The notes under the pieces: generated by a model
What the model was told of the DNA's origin: nothing
The model's input: only the letters and a program-made list of their open reading frames with translations
Databases searched by the model: none
Shown: piece by piece, positions 45,650-56,904 of the stretch
How the letters are laid out: each line of letters begins with the position of its first letter
How positions within the stretch are numbered: the stretch's first letter is position 1
Assembly: GCF_037975245.1 (NCBI RefSeq)
Contig: NC_092567.1
Span: forward strand, 4,286,214-4,350,213
Length of the DNA: 64,000 bases
Direction: 5' to 3'
DNA from: Apostichopus japonicus
Taxonomy: Eukaryota; Echinodermata; Holothuroidea; Aspidochirotida; Stichopodidae
Program-made: the position numbers and the translations under genes

Positions 45650-48600
45650 ATGGAAAAGGGATCAGGGCAAGGAGAATCGGGCGAAAGAAAACGACCTTAT
45701 CCTGGAACGAGCGTAGGTTCAAGTGGAGGAAAGCCATTGTTGCATGGACCTGACAAAAACAGCAGTGCAAAGGAACAACAGCGACGAAGAGATGCCACGA
45801 AGATCTATCTTCTACGTTCCTACGTAAACTGGCAAATGGAGAAAGAACTCTACAAACATGTCCACGATTTGACTTCTGTTAGCAACGCAGATTTCGCAGA
45901 ACATTTGCTTCAGGATCACACAAAAAGGTAATGATTTGCTAAGCTAGGCTAAAACTATATAGGGTAATACTAGTACATAGTAGTACTACAGGGTATTGTC
46001 CTAGGTAACTGTCAGTATTGCGAAGTACAGAAAACTGCAAAGTTCGGACACCCCTAAGAAATACACAATTTCACCATGATAACCTACAAGCGAAAGCCAA
46101 TATCACTAAAAACTATGAAGCTACAGTTATTTCCTCTCCAAAATGACCCGTGCGCAAGTTTGTACGTACATATCTGTCAATAAAATGAAGATAGTTTTTG
46201 GGGTATTTTAAGGCTTAGGTGTTCGAACTTCGCAGTGTCTATGCAATTGTATTTGTAACAGACATGATTTGATGAGCCTAGGCTTTGTAACTAGGCCTAT
46301 CATTCATTATTTTTCCAATGGACCTAGCGTATGCTAACCTTATCATACTTATCCTAGCACAAAATAGCAGTAAGTTGTATTACTGAGTCATCATCATCAC
46401 TGTTTGTGAATGCTTGTCATGAGGATACTGTATAGGCCGTGGCTATTCTTACGACTAGTCGTAACAAGTATTTATAAACTATTCTTACGACAAAGGCAAA
46501 TTCAAGTGCAGTAAAGTAAATAAAGCAACTGCGCATGTAGTAGGGGTAACCCTAAACATAACCCTAAATCTCAATCCTAACCCTAACCGGAAGTTATTGT
46601 TACTCCTCGTCGTAAAATTAGTACTCCTAATCATAAAAATAGCAACTGCCCATGCGTAGTCGGAAATTATTCTTACAACTAGTTGTAAGAATAGCCACTT
46701 TGTACTGTATACAGTTAAAAATTAAAATATCCTTCCTAAAGAAGACTGACAGGGACTGGGGGTCTTTAGTTTCACTCCTCATATTTATGCCATGGAAAGC
46801 TGGGCCTTCTCATCACCAAAAAGTAAACTGTTTTTTTGCCTCAACAAATTGATGGAAATATATTTTCTAACCACTAGGCCTAGGTGATCTGTTCATCCCC
46901 ACCCCTCCAGGTTCTAATTTGTTATCAGCTGTCCTTGTTTGAGGAATAATTCTTGTGAATGAGCATTTGAAAGAAAAGCCTCACGTATGCCCAGTCATAA
47001 TTAACTAGGCATATAACATAGGACTAAGGCCTACAGTATTAGTAATAAGTATCTGAATTTAGTGTTCATAGTAACTGTATTCCCTAATTTTGTAATATAC
47101 ACCAGTGAGGAAGGCCTACTGTGCTGTACAAGTACAACCACATGGACCTGCAATTTTTCCTATAAAAATAATGCATCTACTGTACATAAATAATTTAGAA
47201 TCACTACTAACTGATTCACATGTTTTCACACCGCTGCGTATGCAACTAGACCTTATGTTTTTCTAAGGTCAGCCACAGCCAGCATATATGCAATCAAGTT
47301 TTAATGGTACATTTGGGCAATAGGGTGTTATACTGTTATCTACTGACTGTCTGTCCAATATTCCAGCAATCATGTGTACATTTCTGTGCTTGGGATTTTT
47401 GAAGGAACCCAACTGCTATGCAAGAAATTAGGTAAATTAGCCTCACAAATTGAGGGACCATATTAGTACATATAGCTATACCTTTATAAACCTTTATATA
47501 GCCATGCCTGGAGGTAAGAAAGTACCAGTTTTTTTTTGTGTAGGCCTGATGCTCATACTTTATGATGCTGTGCTAAGTTATCATATTTTTTATATACAGT
47601 CAGTACTATGCTTGTTTTTGTTCAGCTTCTTGTGAATGATCTGATGTTTAGTGTTCAAAAATTATAATATCTATTAAATTTGGTGGCCGAAACTATCTCT
47701 TGTGGAGAGTAATCTAGCGTTAAATTAATGGTAGTCTGAAATCAAGCTATTCATGTAAACAGGAATTTTTCACAATGGTGTCATGGAGTAAGCTAGCATC
47801 TCAATTCTCACTCATGAAACCAACTGCTCACATAAACAGGAAGTTTACACAGTAGGTAAATAATGAGTGTACATCAAACTTTGATCAAAAGACTGGACAT
47901 CTTTTAGCGATATGAAACCAATCAGTTCACTAAGACAGGAAGTTTACATAGTAAATTTTACATTGACATGTGAGCTCAAGTTGTTGGGCAAGCAGTTGGG
48001 CAACACAAAATTATCCTTACAATTCTTGAAAGGTACCGCGGTTTATGGATATGTTGAAGAAGTATGAAAGAATATCTCATCCTTATCTGGGTTTAAATCA
48101 ATGTGGGTTAACAATATGTTATTATTGAAATCTGCCTAAGTGTTTGTTTGTTACATTTCTCTTTCATATTTTTTCTTGGGTAGGTATGATAAAAACATGT
48201 ATGTTTGTAATGATTTGGTCATTACCAGATTCACTACGCATACAATTAAGCTTGGGGTGTACAGTAAAATTACTATTTCAGTTATATGATTTACAGACAA
48301 TTTTTTTTGTTTCATTGTATAGGTTTCAAATGCATCTTTTCCGGAAAGATGCTGAAAGTCAAACAGAGGCATTCTCAGCGGCTGTCACCACAGAAAGATC
48401 AGTTGACACTCAGAAAGGAGAAGGTAAATTTATATGTTTATCCTTGCATGAATTACAGACTGGAAGAGCAGTGCTAATCTTATCTGATCTGGTGTGATCA
48501 GAAAAATAATACAATTTCATTCTCATTAAATTCCAAAAGAAAAGAAAAAGATGGTAGCTTATTGCTCATCCACTAAAAAGCATACATGTGTATGAGAATT

Positions 48601-49495
48601 TATAAAAGTAAGTGGGCCTGATAATATCAGGATCTTCTTTAGAGGCAAACTGACTAGTAACAGTAAATTCAAGAGACACAATAGAGCCTGGAACAGAGAG
48701 GACATGGTGAACACAAAGAAAGAAGTTAATGGTGTATTGAACAAAAGGAGTCAGTGAAAGCAGAGGTATTTAGATAAACTGTGGAGTACAAAGCGAGGAT
48801 TAAGTAAGGAGAGAGGGCGAATAAACTATAGCAGAATACAGAGATGGAGCAGGATAAAGTTAGTCATGTCCTTCCTGTATATTGAGCCTATTCAGTTGAA
48901 TGGTGCTAGGGCACTCCGTCCACTCTCTATCTCTGCTGTGGTGTACTGTGTCTGAGATGGTTAGTCTACGAAGTTAGTTACCTGTTGGGACATGTCTTTA
49001 ACGGTATGATTGGGGAGCTGAAAGTGTTCCCCTACTGGAGTCTCCATTTTCATGGTATTGACTTGTGACTAGAACTGCTTCTTGAAGGTGGTCTTGGTTT
49101 CACCAACATACTTGTAACTTCAATGTCCTCTAAACTCAATGACACCATTTAAATTGAAATATCAGTTTCCAGTGCTGCATAAGTGTGATAAGTTCTAAAC
49201 AAAAGGTACTGTATATTTTTAGTCACAGCCATAGAAGCTATAGCAGGATACTTGCACTATATAGTAACTATTGTTTTATGTCATCTCTACAGATACTCCT
49301 GATCCAGTTACTTCAACACCTCTCAAGAAGCCATCTGCCAATGTTCTGTCCAATGTCACCAGTAGGATTAGATATGGAGCAGCATGGGAGAGAAACCTCA
49401 GACTATACGAATACACATTGCCACATTTACATGATCCTGAACAAAAGAGATCATACATATGGCAGGGGCAAGCACTTTTCCCAGACTTTTGTTGA
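45650..49495 (+). CDS. Three-exon gene of unknown function (~193 aa)
   Basis: Exons are 45650-45927, 48323-48423 and 49293-49495. The ATG at 45650 has A at -3 and G at +4. Donors are AAAAAG/GTAATG and GGAGAAG/GTAAAT; acceptors are TTGTATAG and CATCTCTACAG. Phases agree exactly: exon 1 leaves two bases, exon 2 completes AGG and leaves one, exon 3 completes GAT, giving one frame to TGA at 49493-49495. The N-terminus is Gly/Ser/Lys-rich. It is followed by a helical segment (TKIYLLRSYVNWQMEKEL, then DFAEHLL). Exon 3 encodes a Pro/Ser stretch and an aromatic/charged end (RYGAAWERNLRLYEYTLP). I do not recognise the family. A further exon cannot be excluded. Intron 1 holds a MITE and intron 2 an antisense Penelope fragment. 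Confidence 0.5.
46435..46702. mobile_element. 268-bp MITE with telomere-like interior
   Basis: Near-terminal inverted repeats GTGGCTATTCTTAC then RACTAGTYGTAA occur at 46439-46464 and 46672-46698. The 9-bp word TACTGTATA flanks it directly at 46426-46434 and 46703-46711, a candidate target duplication of the length seen for MULE/Merlin-type elements. The outermost 4-5 bases of the two ends do not match. The interior (46548-46590) carries degenerate CCCTAA repeats, the metazoan telomeric unit. Confidence 0.75.
48540..49159 (-). pseudogene. Penelope-like retroelement fragment (GIY-YIG endonuclease end)
   Basis: On the minus strand 49112-48975 reads YKYVGETKTTFKKQF, then a stop, then TPVGEHFQLPNHTVKDM. 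This is the core of the C-terminal GIY-YIG endonuclease of Penelope-like elements (YVGETK...PVxxHFxLPxH). One in-frame TAG and the missing reverse transcriptase show it is dead. Downstream (48640-48570) follows a segment with AAGAAGATCCTGATATTATC and CCACTTACTTTTATAAATTC. It resembles the tail seen at 22413-22500. The fragment lies antisense in intron 2 of the three-exon gene. Confidence 0.65.
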
Positions 49496-51925
49496 CAGGT
49501 TGTGCGACATTCACAAACGTTGGATTAGCAGCTAATGATACATCTGCATCACCAGATTGAGATAAATTGCTTTCGTCCATTTTGTTCGATAGTAGCTATG
49601 ACTGTAAATCAGGAGCTTGGCCACCCTCTAAGTCAAGGTGGGCAAGGTTGGGGAAATTCAATCAAGGAGTAACAATCAGAGAATGGCCAGCTTTATATTA
49701 TTGTATATAGGCCTACACGCACAGCGTGTATAAATATCTGTATCGGTTTATTTATACTGGTGTTCATTTCCGTTGCCAGGAGGGGATATGATTTGAACAT
49801 GGGGGAGGGTGTGGGGAGGGGTGGGGAGGGGGTCCCATTTGAAGTGTCCAAACGATGCTAATCTTTACATCTATCTTCTTGAATCACATGTACCCCTATC
49901 GACACGATCAATCAGTCCTGTCTCTCACCTCCTCTCATGCACTGGTGTATTTATTTCCTGGCAAGATAACAGTTAGGCATAGTAAGGGTCAGAGGTCATC
50001 ACAACTTAAAGAGTTGTGCGAGTCCCTGTGGTCTCTTACATCCTGGTAGCAGTAGAGAGAAGAAGCCTAATAGATCAGAAACCATAATCATCTTCTGGTG
50101 TGTCTTATTTTCCAGCATCCTTGAAACATTATATCCTTCCCCTTTGATTTGTTGATGTCATAAAGCTGTAATTATGTTGTGCATTATTTTATTCCAGTAT
50201 TTAGATTGTATATTCTTCTTGTGTATTTGACAGTATCCCAGTGATCTCCATTTTTCTGCTCTTGGTTTTTTTTCTCTGTACTTTCATATCATATCTATCT
50301 CTACCCATAGCCTCCATCTCCACATTTTCTTTACTTTCTTCCTCCATCCCTTCATCTGTCTTTCACTCTTTTTTTTTTACCTCTTTCCTCCCCTCTGTTT
50401 ACCCTGTATGTTTTAGTTTGCCAACTCCCCCCCCCCCGCATCTCACCCCCAAAAAAGTTCACAAGGTTGACAAGTCTCCCCGTGCTAGTCCCAAGCTATA
50501 CACCCTTGTTGTGGTGACTATTCAATATACTTGCGGATCAAATGGAAAGCCCCACCCCCACCCCTTATTCTCAGTGTAATGAATCGGCAAATGGAAGATT
50601 ATTCGGAGTTGTTCGTGATGGTTCAATGATCTTATAGTCAGGCATAGGCCTATATGGTTCTCTTTGTCCTTCATTGCAGTCGAAGTTTGAAATGAATTAA
50701 TCGTGCTAGGAACTTCCGGGCAATGTTTAATTTTCTGTGGCAAGAAAAAAAGCTTCCCCCAGTCTCTCCTGGTTGACTATATAGAGCCTGTACGCCTATA
50801 TGGTCACACAATAGTATAGATAAGTATGATCCATGCAGACAGCTAGTATATATTTTTTAAATTCAATCCAATTTCAGTTAAAGTTTCGAGTTGTAATTCG
50901 AGTCAGTCGAGATGAGGTGCCCCATGGTGGAGCTGGGTAACCCACCCCAACCCCGTTGCCGACTTTTTGGCATTTCGTTGGGAGCCGTTCGGAACAAGAA
51001 GCAGGAGAGTCAATTCTGGGAGTACAGTACGCTGGAAAGCAATACACTGACGTAATTTAGAAAAAAAAGTTTTTGGCTTTGACGGCCGATGCTCAGCGAG
51101 ACACTTTTCAATGGAAATAACTATTAGTTTATTGTTCATGTACTTATTCCCTTTTTGCCAGTCCTTTCTATAGAGGGTGGAGCCGCCCCTTATGGCAACG
51201 TATTTTCCTTCCCTTTTCCGTTCAAGTTTCGTTATTTTTTAATTCGGGTCAAAGGGGTTAGGGGTGCAAGGACAGGGTTTACGTGCACCGATTAGGAGGA
51301 CGGGGTGCAGCTAGGGCAAGTGCTCTGTGATCGCCCGTTGCCAGGAGTCCAAAAATAATCAAATATACATATTTATCTATATATGGTATATGACATAAAA
51401 TGCTTTGTCTTACCCTCCTGATATATAACTAAAATTTATTTATAAAATACAATGTAAGCTGTGACTCTGTCTATGTATAATTAATACCTAAATTGGCTGA
51501 AATACCAATTGTTCACACATGACGGACTTGACTTTACGTTTGATACCCAATTTTGTAATCACTTCAGTCAATTTTTTCACTCATTCGCGTTTGTCTTTTT
51601 GTGACACCAGTCAGCGTGAATCAGACATAAAGTTCATAACTATTAGTTTCTTGAGCTGTTTCTTGACTTCGACTGCTCACCATGTAGGCCTAAAAGAGTA
51701 AAAGCAAGGAACTGCTAGAGTAGCAGCTCCCTGGTCAAACTATTACGCCTGATGCAAAGCTCGACCGTAACCTATACTGTACAGCCCATTAGTTGTGAAA
51801 AGTTCTGAACGTAAAACAAAGCACAGAGTTTTGTATCACACAACACACACGAAAACGCGGCGTAATACCGCATACTACTGACCAGGGAGTTGTTCCATAA
51901 CAACTCCCTGTACTGCCACAGACAA
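49496..51925. other. Intergenic, no firm gene
   Basis: A G-rich stretch lies at 49798-49830 and a pyrimidine-rich stretch at 50330-50460. The open frame 50241-50579 is a low-complexity Ser/Pro/Phe product of the latter. No RNA gene or named repeat was recognised. Confidence 0.35.
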
Positions 51926-51931
51926 GAAACT

Positions 51932-52186
51932 ATGCAGGAATTTCGCCAAGGCCACCGTTCAAGTAACCGAACCCGTTTATTGCTTTCTAGCCGTAAATAC
52001 GGGATTGCTGAGAAATTACGAGACAACAGCGACGAACCGGTAGAGGGTAGTATTGATATTATTTTTGAATCGGGTGGTGTGAAGGACAGAATTTACGAGG
52101 AAATTACGAGCGATCCCACCTTTAATACTTCAACAACATCATATAGTCGATGGTTCGATCATATTACACCAGAATGTCAGGGAGCA
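51932..52186 (+). CDS. Candidate exon, unknown product
   Basis: A frame from ATG 51932 encodes a charged, low-hydrophobicity peptide (MQEFRQGHRSSNRTRLLL, later GSIDIIFESGGVKDRIYEE). It runs to GGAGCA/GTATGAG, a passable donor, just before an in-frame TGA. Composition looks coding-like compared with other short frames here. No homology is recognised and no second exon was found, so this may be chance. Confidence 0.25.
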
Positions 52187-52192
52187 GTATGA

Positions 52193-53183
52193 GCAAAGAA
52201 AGGGGAAATGTCCTTAAATTCGCGCATGCGCTATGCTTTCTGTTTAAAGAGTTTTTAATATTTCATACATTATTGTATGATGGTACTACAGAATATGACC
52301 TTGGGGTTTTCCATTTTCACCATGACTGCAATTTATATTCAAATGGAGGCATTATCAATTCTGATAATTAAAGGTAAATTTGAAGGTTGGTCAATAAGTT
52401 TGTTCGATAGTTAGCTTAAATCGTTTGTATATCAACTTAGGTTTGGCTCTAACTTAGTTACTAAGCAACGGTTTTCTTGGAAATGATGACTAATTTACTT
52501 TATTCACGCAATGGAATGAGTCACAGGTGAATGTGTAGTTTTTCTGGTTCTGTGTATTCTACACAAATAATAGACAATGACTGCACTAAATGATTCCGCT
52601 TCTATCAATAAAGTGAAGGACTATTGTCTTACATAATTCACCTTATTCTATTTTTTCATTTGGGCTGGGGTGGTGATTGATCATCGGAGGATGTTCAAAA
52701 TATTTTTGTAATCATAAAAAAAATTAGGCTGTAAATTGGTTCGCAGTTATTTTACGTTTTGACCGGTATCAGCCGTATGTTTTTTTTTTTTTGCCTCTCC
52801 GATCGACGTTTTTCGATTGAAATTACCCTTTATCTCCTTTTAAAATGGAGCAGCTACTGCAAGACTAGTTCGAAAGTTACTAGAAATATCTGCCATGTTA
52901 TTGTTTGCATCAGGGGATACGAATTCTGGTATTTGATGGATTCATTTTCATTACAATAAAGATCAAAATAAGTTGCTTCTTTAAAAAAAAAAATATCAAG
53001 CTGGCCTAGTTAAAGTTAATTAATTCTGGATTGTGTTTTTGAGTGAACATTCCTAGCTTTTGCTTGTGTTGGTGCATGGTTTGTGATAATTGGTGTCAGT
53101 CTGTGAAACAGCTTCATGAGAGGAAACCTCTATACTTCAATCTGAGTATAATGAAACCTTCGGTTGGGAGTATTCGTTTGTTT
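52193..53183. other. AT-rich intergenic, nothing recognised
   Basis: Contains a poly-T tract near 52780-52792 and an A-run near 52984. No supported gene. Confidence 0.35.
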
Positions 53184-53411
53184 GATTTCAATTCAATTCA
53201 TAAGACTTTATTTCAATCTCTCGCATTAAAGTATGCAATTATGACAATAGACGTGGGTAAATGTACAAGAGAACAAGAGATTGAGGAGTGCCAACAAGAA
53301 GCTCTGCAGAGCTTGTTTACGTTGACACCCCTTTACAAATAAAACATAGAAAGAAAGCTTAAGTATACAGAGAAAACAGAACAAAGATGGCAAAGAAAGG
53401 AAAATACAAAA

Positions 53412-56400
53412 TCAATGATAGTTTGATATAAGATACTCTTTAAGACGTTTTTTGAAGGTGTTCAGAGTTTTACAACCAGTAATAGTAGTAGGGAGGGAAT
53501 TGCAAAGTTTTACACCGACATAACGAATACCAAGTTGTGCAGACCTAAGTCTAAAGTAAGGAACAGTCAATTGATTTGGCGCACGGTTGGGATAAGGATC
53601 GTTACGTAACTGAAAATAGTTGCGAAAAGTCGACGGAGCACTATCATGTAACCAATTGAAAATAAAAATACCAACATAGTAACGATTTATATCATAGATA
53701 CTAAGAGCGTTAAGAGTAGTAAACAGGGGTGCTGTATGCTGGAGGTAATCCGCATTACAAATATAACGAATGGCTCTCTTTTGAAGTAAGTAAAGGGGTT
53801 GAATTCTAGAGGCATGGGTACTGCCCCAAATAACATTACAATATGTAAGATAGGGAAGTATGAGTGTATTATACAAAGTGACCAATGTGCTTCTGGGAAT
53901 GATTTGGCGAAGACTATTAAGAACTCCAGCGCCTTTAGACACTTTCATACAAATATTCTGAATATGATTATTCCAAGAAAGATGATTATCTATATAAACC
54001 CCAAGAAATTTAGTAGTCTTAGACAGCATAACATCAACACCGCAAAGTCTGATACTATTAATGTTAGGATTTAAGTGCTTTGAAGGTGTACTAAACACAA
54101 TAGAGGTAGTTTTCTTAACATTTAGTGACAATCTATTTGCACAAAACCAATCATGAATATATGTAAACTCATTCTGTATAGTATCCAATAGAAAATTAAT
54201 GTCATTACTGGAAAAGAACAGGTTGGTATCATCAGCATAAGAGATTATATGAAATTTGTTGCTGGCTCTATAGAGGTCATTAACATAAATTATAAACAAC
54301 AATGGACCAAGTATGGACCCTTGAGGAACACCACACTTAATTGGCTTAGAAACAGAATTTATATTATTAATAACAACAAACTGGTGACGATCAGCAAGAT
54401 AGCTTTTGAACCACTGAAGTACAGTTCCCCGGATTCCATAATGACTAAGTTTTTCAAGTAAAATGTTATGGTCAAGGGTATCAAACGCCTTCGACAGATC
54501 CAGAAATATACCAGAAGCATACTGATTATTTTCGAAAGCTTCCATAACTTTACAAGTAAAATGTAAAATAGCATGTGTTGTTGAGCGGCCAGGAAGGAAA
54601 CCAAATTGATAATTATACAGTAAATTATGCTTAGCAATAAAGTTATATAACCGTGAGAACATTATTTTTTCGATTACCTTGGAGAAACATGGGAGAACTG
54701 AAATGGGTCTATAATTATTCACGGATTCCTTTTCACCGGCCTTAAAGACAGGAACAACTCGAGCTATTTTTAAAGATGTGGGGACAACACCAAGCTCAAA
54801 AGAGAGATTACAAAGATATGTGAGTGGAATACATAATGAATGGGCAACATGTTTTACAATAATAGCAGAAACACCATCAAAACCAGCAGCGGATGGCTTG
54901 AGTGATAGAAGTACTTTAAGGACCTCATCTCTTGTTGCAGGAATAATGAATAAAGAATCAATAACTGGTGCTTGCAGGTACATTTTGTAGTGAGAATTAA
55001 CATTAGGAATCTTATGTTGAGTGGCTGGACCAATAGTAGTAAAATAATCATTAAAAATGTTTCCAATATCCATAGGATTAGAAAAACTGACCCCCTGATA
55101 ATTAATCTGTTCAGGAGTGCGATTAGCTTGTCGACCATGTAAAAGGGTATTTATTGACCGCCACATACTTTTCGCATCCTGGTTGTTATTATTAAACATA
55201 TTGGTGTAGTAAGACTTTTTGGCCAGCCTGATAACAGACGTAAGACGATTACGAAAACGTTTGTAGTCGTTCAAGTTGTTTGCAGTACGGCTACGGAGAT
55301 ATTTTTTATATAGACGATTCTTTGTACGGCAAGAATTAAGGATGGCAGGAGTCATCCAGTCATTCTTGTCACTAATACCCTTCTTTGTACTAGGAACATA
55401 CGGAAGACAGTTGTTTAAATGCTTACTAAATATTTTATTAAACTGATCAAATGCAACGTTTACATCATTGCCATAAAAGACATCTTGCCAAGTTTCGTTT
55501 TCAATAGCAGACCGAAATAACCGTATAGTTGCTGGATTAACGTGCCTCCTTAAAGTAATTGACGGAATACTAGTTTTAACATTGTCAATGTCAACAATAG
55601 TAAAAACAGGGAAATGATCCGAAATGTCGTCACAAATTATGCCCGAGGTAGATGACAGTGATGGACTATTCGTAAAAATTACATCAAGAAGTGTAGCAGA
55701 GTGTGACGTTATCCTAGAAGGCAAATTGTGGAGTGGACGAAAAGAGTGAGAGTGTACAAGGTTGATAAACTGATTACCGATGTTTTCCGATGTAATTAAG
55801 AGATTACAGTTAAAATCGCCCATTAAGAAACAACTCCTGTCTTCTCGATTCAATGAAATAAATAAAGTAGAGAACATGTCAAGCACAGTTTCGCTAACAC
55901 CGGAGGGGCAATAAATAACCCCTATGATGATTGGCGAATGAGAAGCCTGTAGTTCTATAAAAGTCGACTCAAATACGCCTTCTACAAATATACTCAAATC
56001 TGAACGAGATTTGTATTTAAGAGATGAATTGATATATAGTGCGACCCCTCCACCACGCCCTTGCCTAGAGGCATGTTCCATATTATACCCAGGGATGTTG
56101 TAGAGAGTATGTAAAGTATTAAGATTACCAAGCCAGGTCTCGGTTATACCGATAACAGAAAAATTATGCCTAACGGATCTTAGTGATAATAATAAATTAT
56201 TAAAGTTACTATTCAGAGACCTAGCATTCACATGATACAAGGTAAGTTTCTGATCCCATAAATCGTTGGTAATATCTTGAAAGAAATTATAATCATAATA
56301 CTTGCAGTTAGTAGCTTGAAAACTTTGAACAGAATTGATATCAGGATCAATAGAACTGAGAGGGGAATTAATGTCGTCGCATGCTTGAAAGTGATTTCGA

Positions 56401-56585
56401 GTATTTTTACAAATGATGCAGGCTATGTCCCCATGCAAACTAACAATAGGATTACTAATACAGTCATTATGCCATTTTATAACCCCGGAGCAATTACAGC
56501 AATGACCTATGGAACAACGATCACTAGACGTTAAGCTATGCGCACAAATACAACAGAGGTGACTAAATAAAGTACAATGCTCCAT
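53412..56585 (-). CDS. Retrotransposon ORF2: PHD-like finger, endonuclease, reverse transcriptase
   Basis: This 1057-residue protein nicks target DNA and primes reverse transcription of its own RNA. The N-terminus has a C4HC3 PHD-like pattern (C11/C14, C29/C32, H39/C42, C56/C59, plus W38). An apurinic-type endonuclease follows (HVNARSL 118-124, ITETW 147-151, GDFN 256-259, SDHFPV 322-327). The reverse transcriptase has NNYRPIS 623-629, DLSKAFDTLDH 696-706, GVPQGSILGPLLF 752-764 and the catalytic ISYADDTNLF 781-790. A thumb/C-terminal region follows with LSLNVKKT and KFLGVYID. All key residues are present. The domain set fits the Jockey/CR1/L2 group; the exact clade needs phylogeny. The ATG at 56585 keeps the PHD finger, which is the reason for choosing it. 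Confidence 0.93.
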   Translation of the reverse strand: MEHCTLFSHLCCICAHSLTSSDRCSIGHCCNCSGVIKWHNDCISNPIVSLHGDIACIICKNTRNHFQACDDINSPLSSIDPDINSVQSFQATNCKYYDYNFFQDITNDLWDQKLTLYHVNARSLNSNFNNLLLSLRSVRHNFSVIGITETWLGNLNTLHTLYNIPGYNMEHASRQGRGGGVALYINSSLKYKSRSDLSIFVEGVFESTFIELQASHSPIIIGVIYCPSGVSETVLDMFSTLFISLNREDRSCFLMGDFNCNLLITSENIGNQFINLVHSHSFRPLHNLPSRITSHSATLLDVIFTNSPSLSSTSGIICDDISDHFPVFTIVDIDNVKTSIPSITLRRHVNPATIRLFRSAIENETWQDVFYGNDVNVAFDQFNKIFSKHLNNCLPYVPSTKKGISDKNDWMTPAILNSCRTKNRLYKKYLRSRTANNLNDYKRFRNRLTSVIRLAKKSYYTNMFNNNNQDAKSMWRSINTLLHGRQANRTPEQINYQGVSFSNPMDIGNIFNDYFTTIGPATQHKIPNVNSHYKMYLQAPVIDSLFIIPATRDEVLKVLLSLKPSAAGFDGVSAIIVKHVAHSLCIPLTYLCNLSFELGVVPTSLKIARVVPVFKAGEKESVNNYRPISVLPCFSKVIEKIMFSRLYNFIAKHNLLYNYQFGFLPGRSTTHAILHFTCKVMEAFENNQYASGIFLDLSKAFDTLDHNILLEKLSHYGIRGTVLQWFKSYLADRHQFVVINNINSVSKPIKCGVPQGSILGPLLFIIYVNDLYRASNKFHIISYADDTNLFFSSNDINFLLDTIQNEFTYIHDWFCANRLSLNVKKTTSIVFSTPSKHLNPNINSIRLCGVDVMLSKTTKFLGVYIDNHLSWNNHIQNICMKVSKGAGVLNSLRQIIPRSTLVTLYNTLILPYLTYCNVIWGSTHASRIQPLYLLQKRAIRYICNADYLQHTAPLFTTLNALSIYDINRYYVGIFIFNWLHDSAPSTFRNYFQLRNDPYPNRAPNQLTVPYFRLRSAQLGIRYVGVKLCNSLPTTITGCKTLNTFKKRLKEYLISNYH

Positions 56586-56904
56586 GCAGTATCAAATGCA
56601 AACTATCAAGAAGTAAGAAAAGAAAAAAAAAGAGAAAGAAAGAAGAACAGAACAAAATAAGAAGAGTGAAAAAAAAGTATTATAACGTATAATACCTTGA
56701 ATGTGGATAAGACGGGTGGTTGGACAAACGAAAACACACGACAAAAGGGAAATCCTTTAAAGTAATCTGTAAAATACCAGTAGAACGTGCAACTACTTGC
56801 TACATTTAAGTAACAAACGGCAATGGTATGTACTGTCCCCAAAAATCAAGGTAGCGGCTTCAAATTCAAGATGGCGGCTTCAACTTCACCATTGTGTCCG
56901 TACA

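Noticed and set aside
53799-55138. Several open frames on either strand within the retrotransposon
   Set aside because: They are shadows of ORF2 in other frames.
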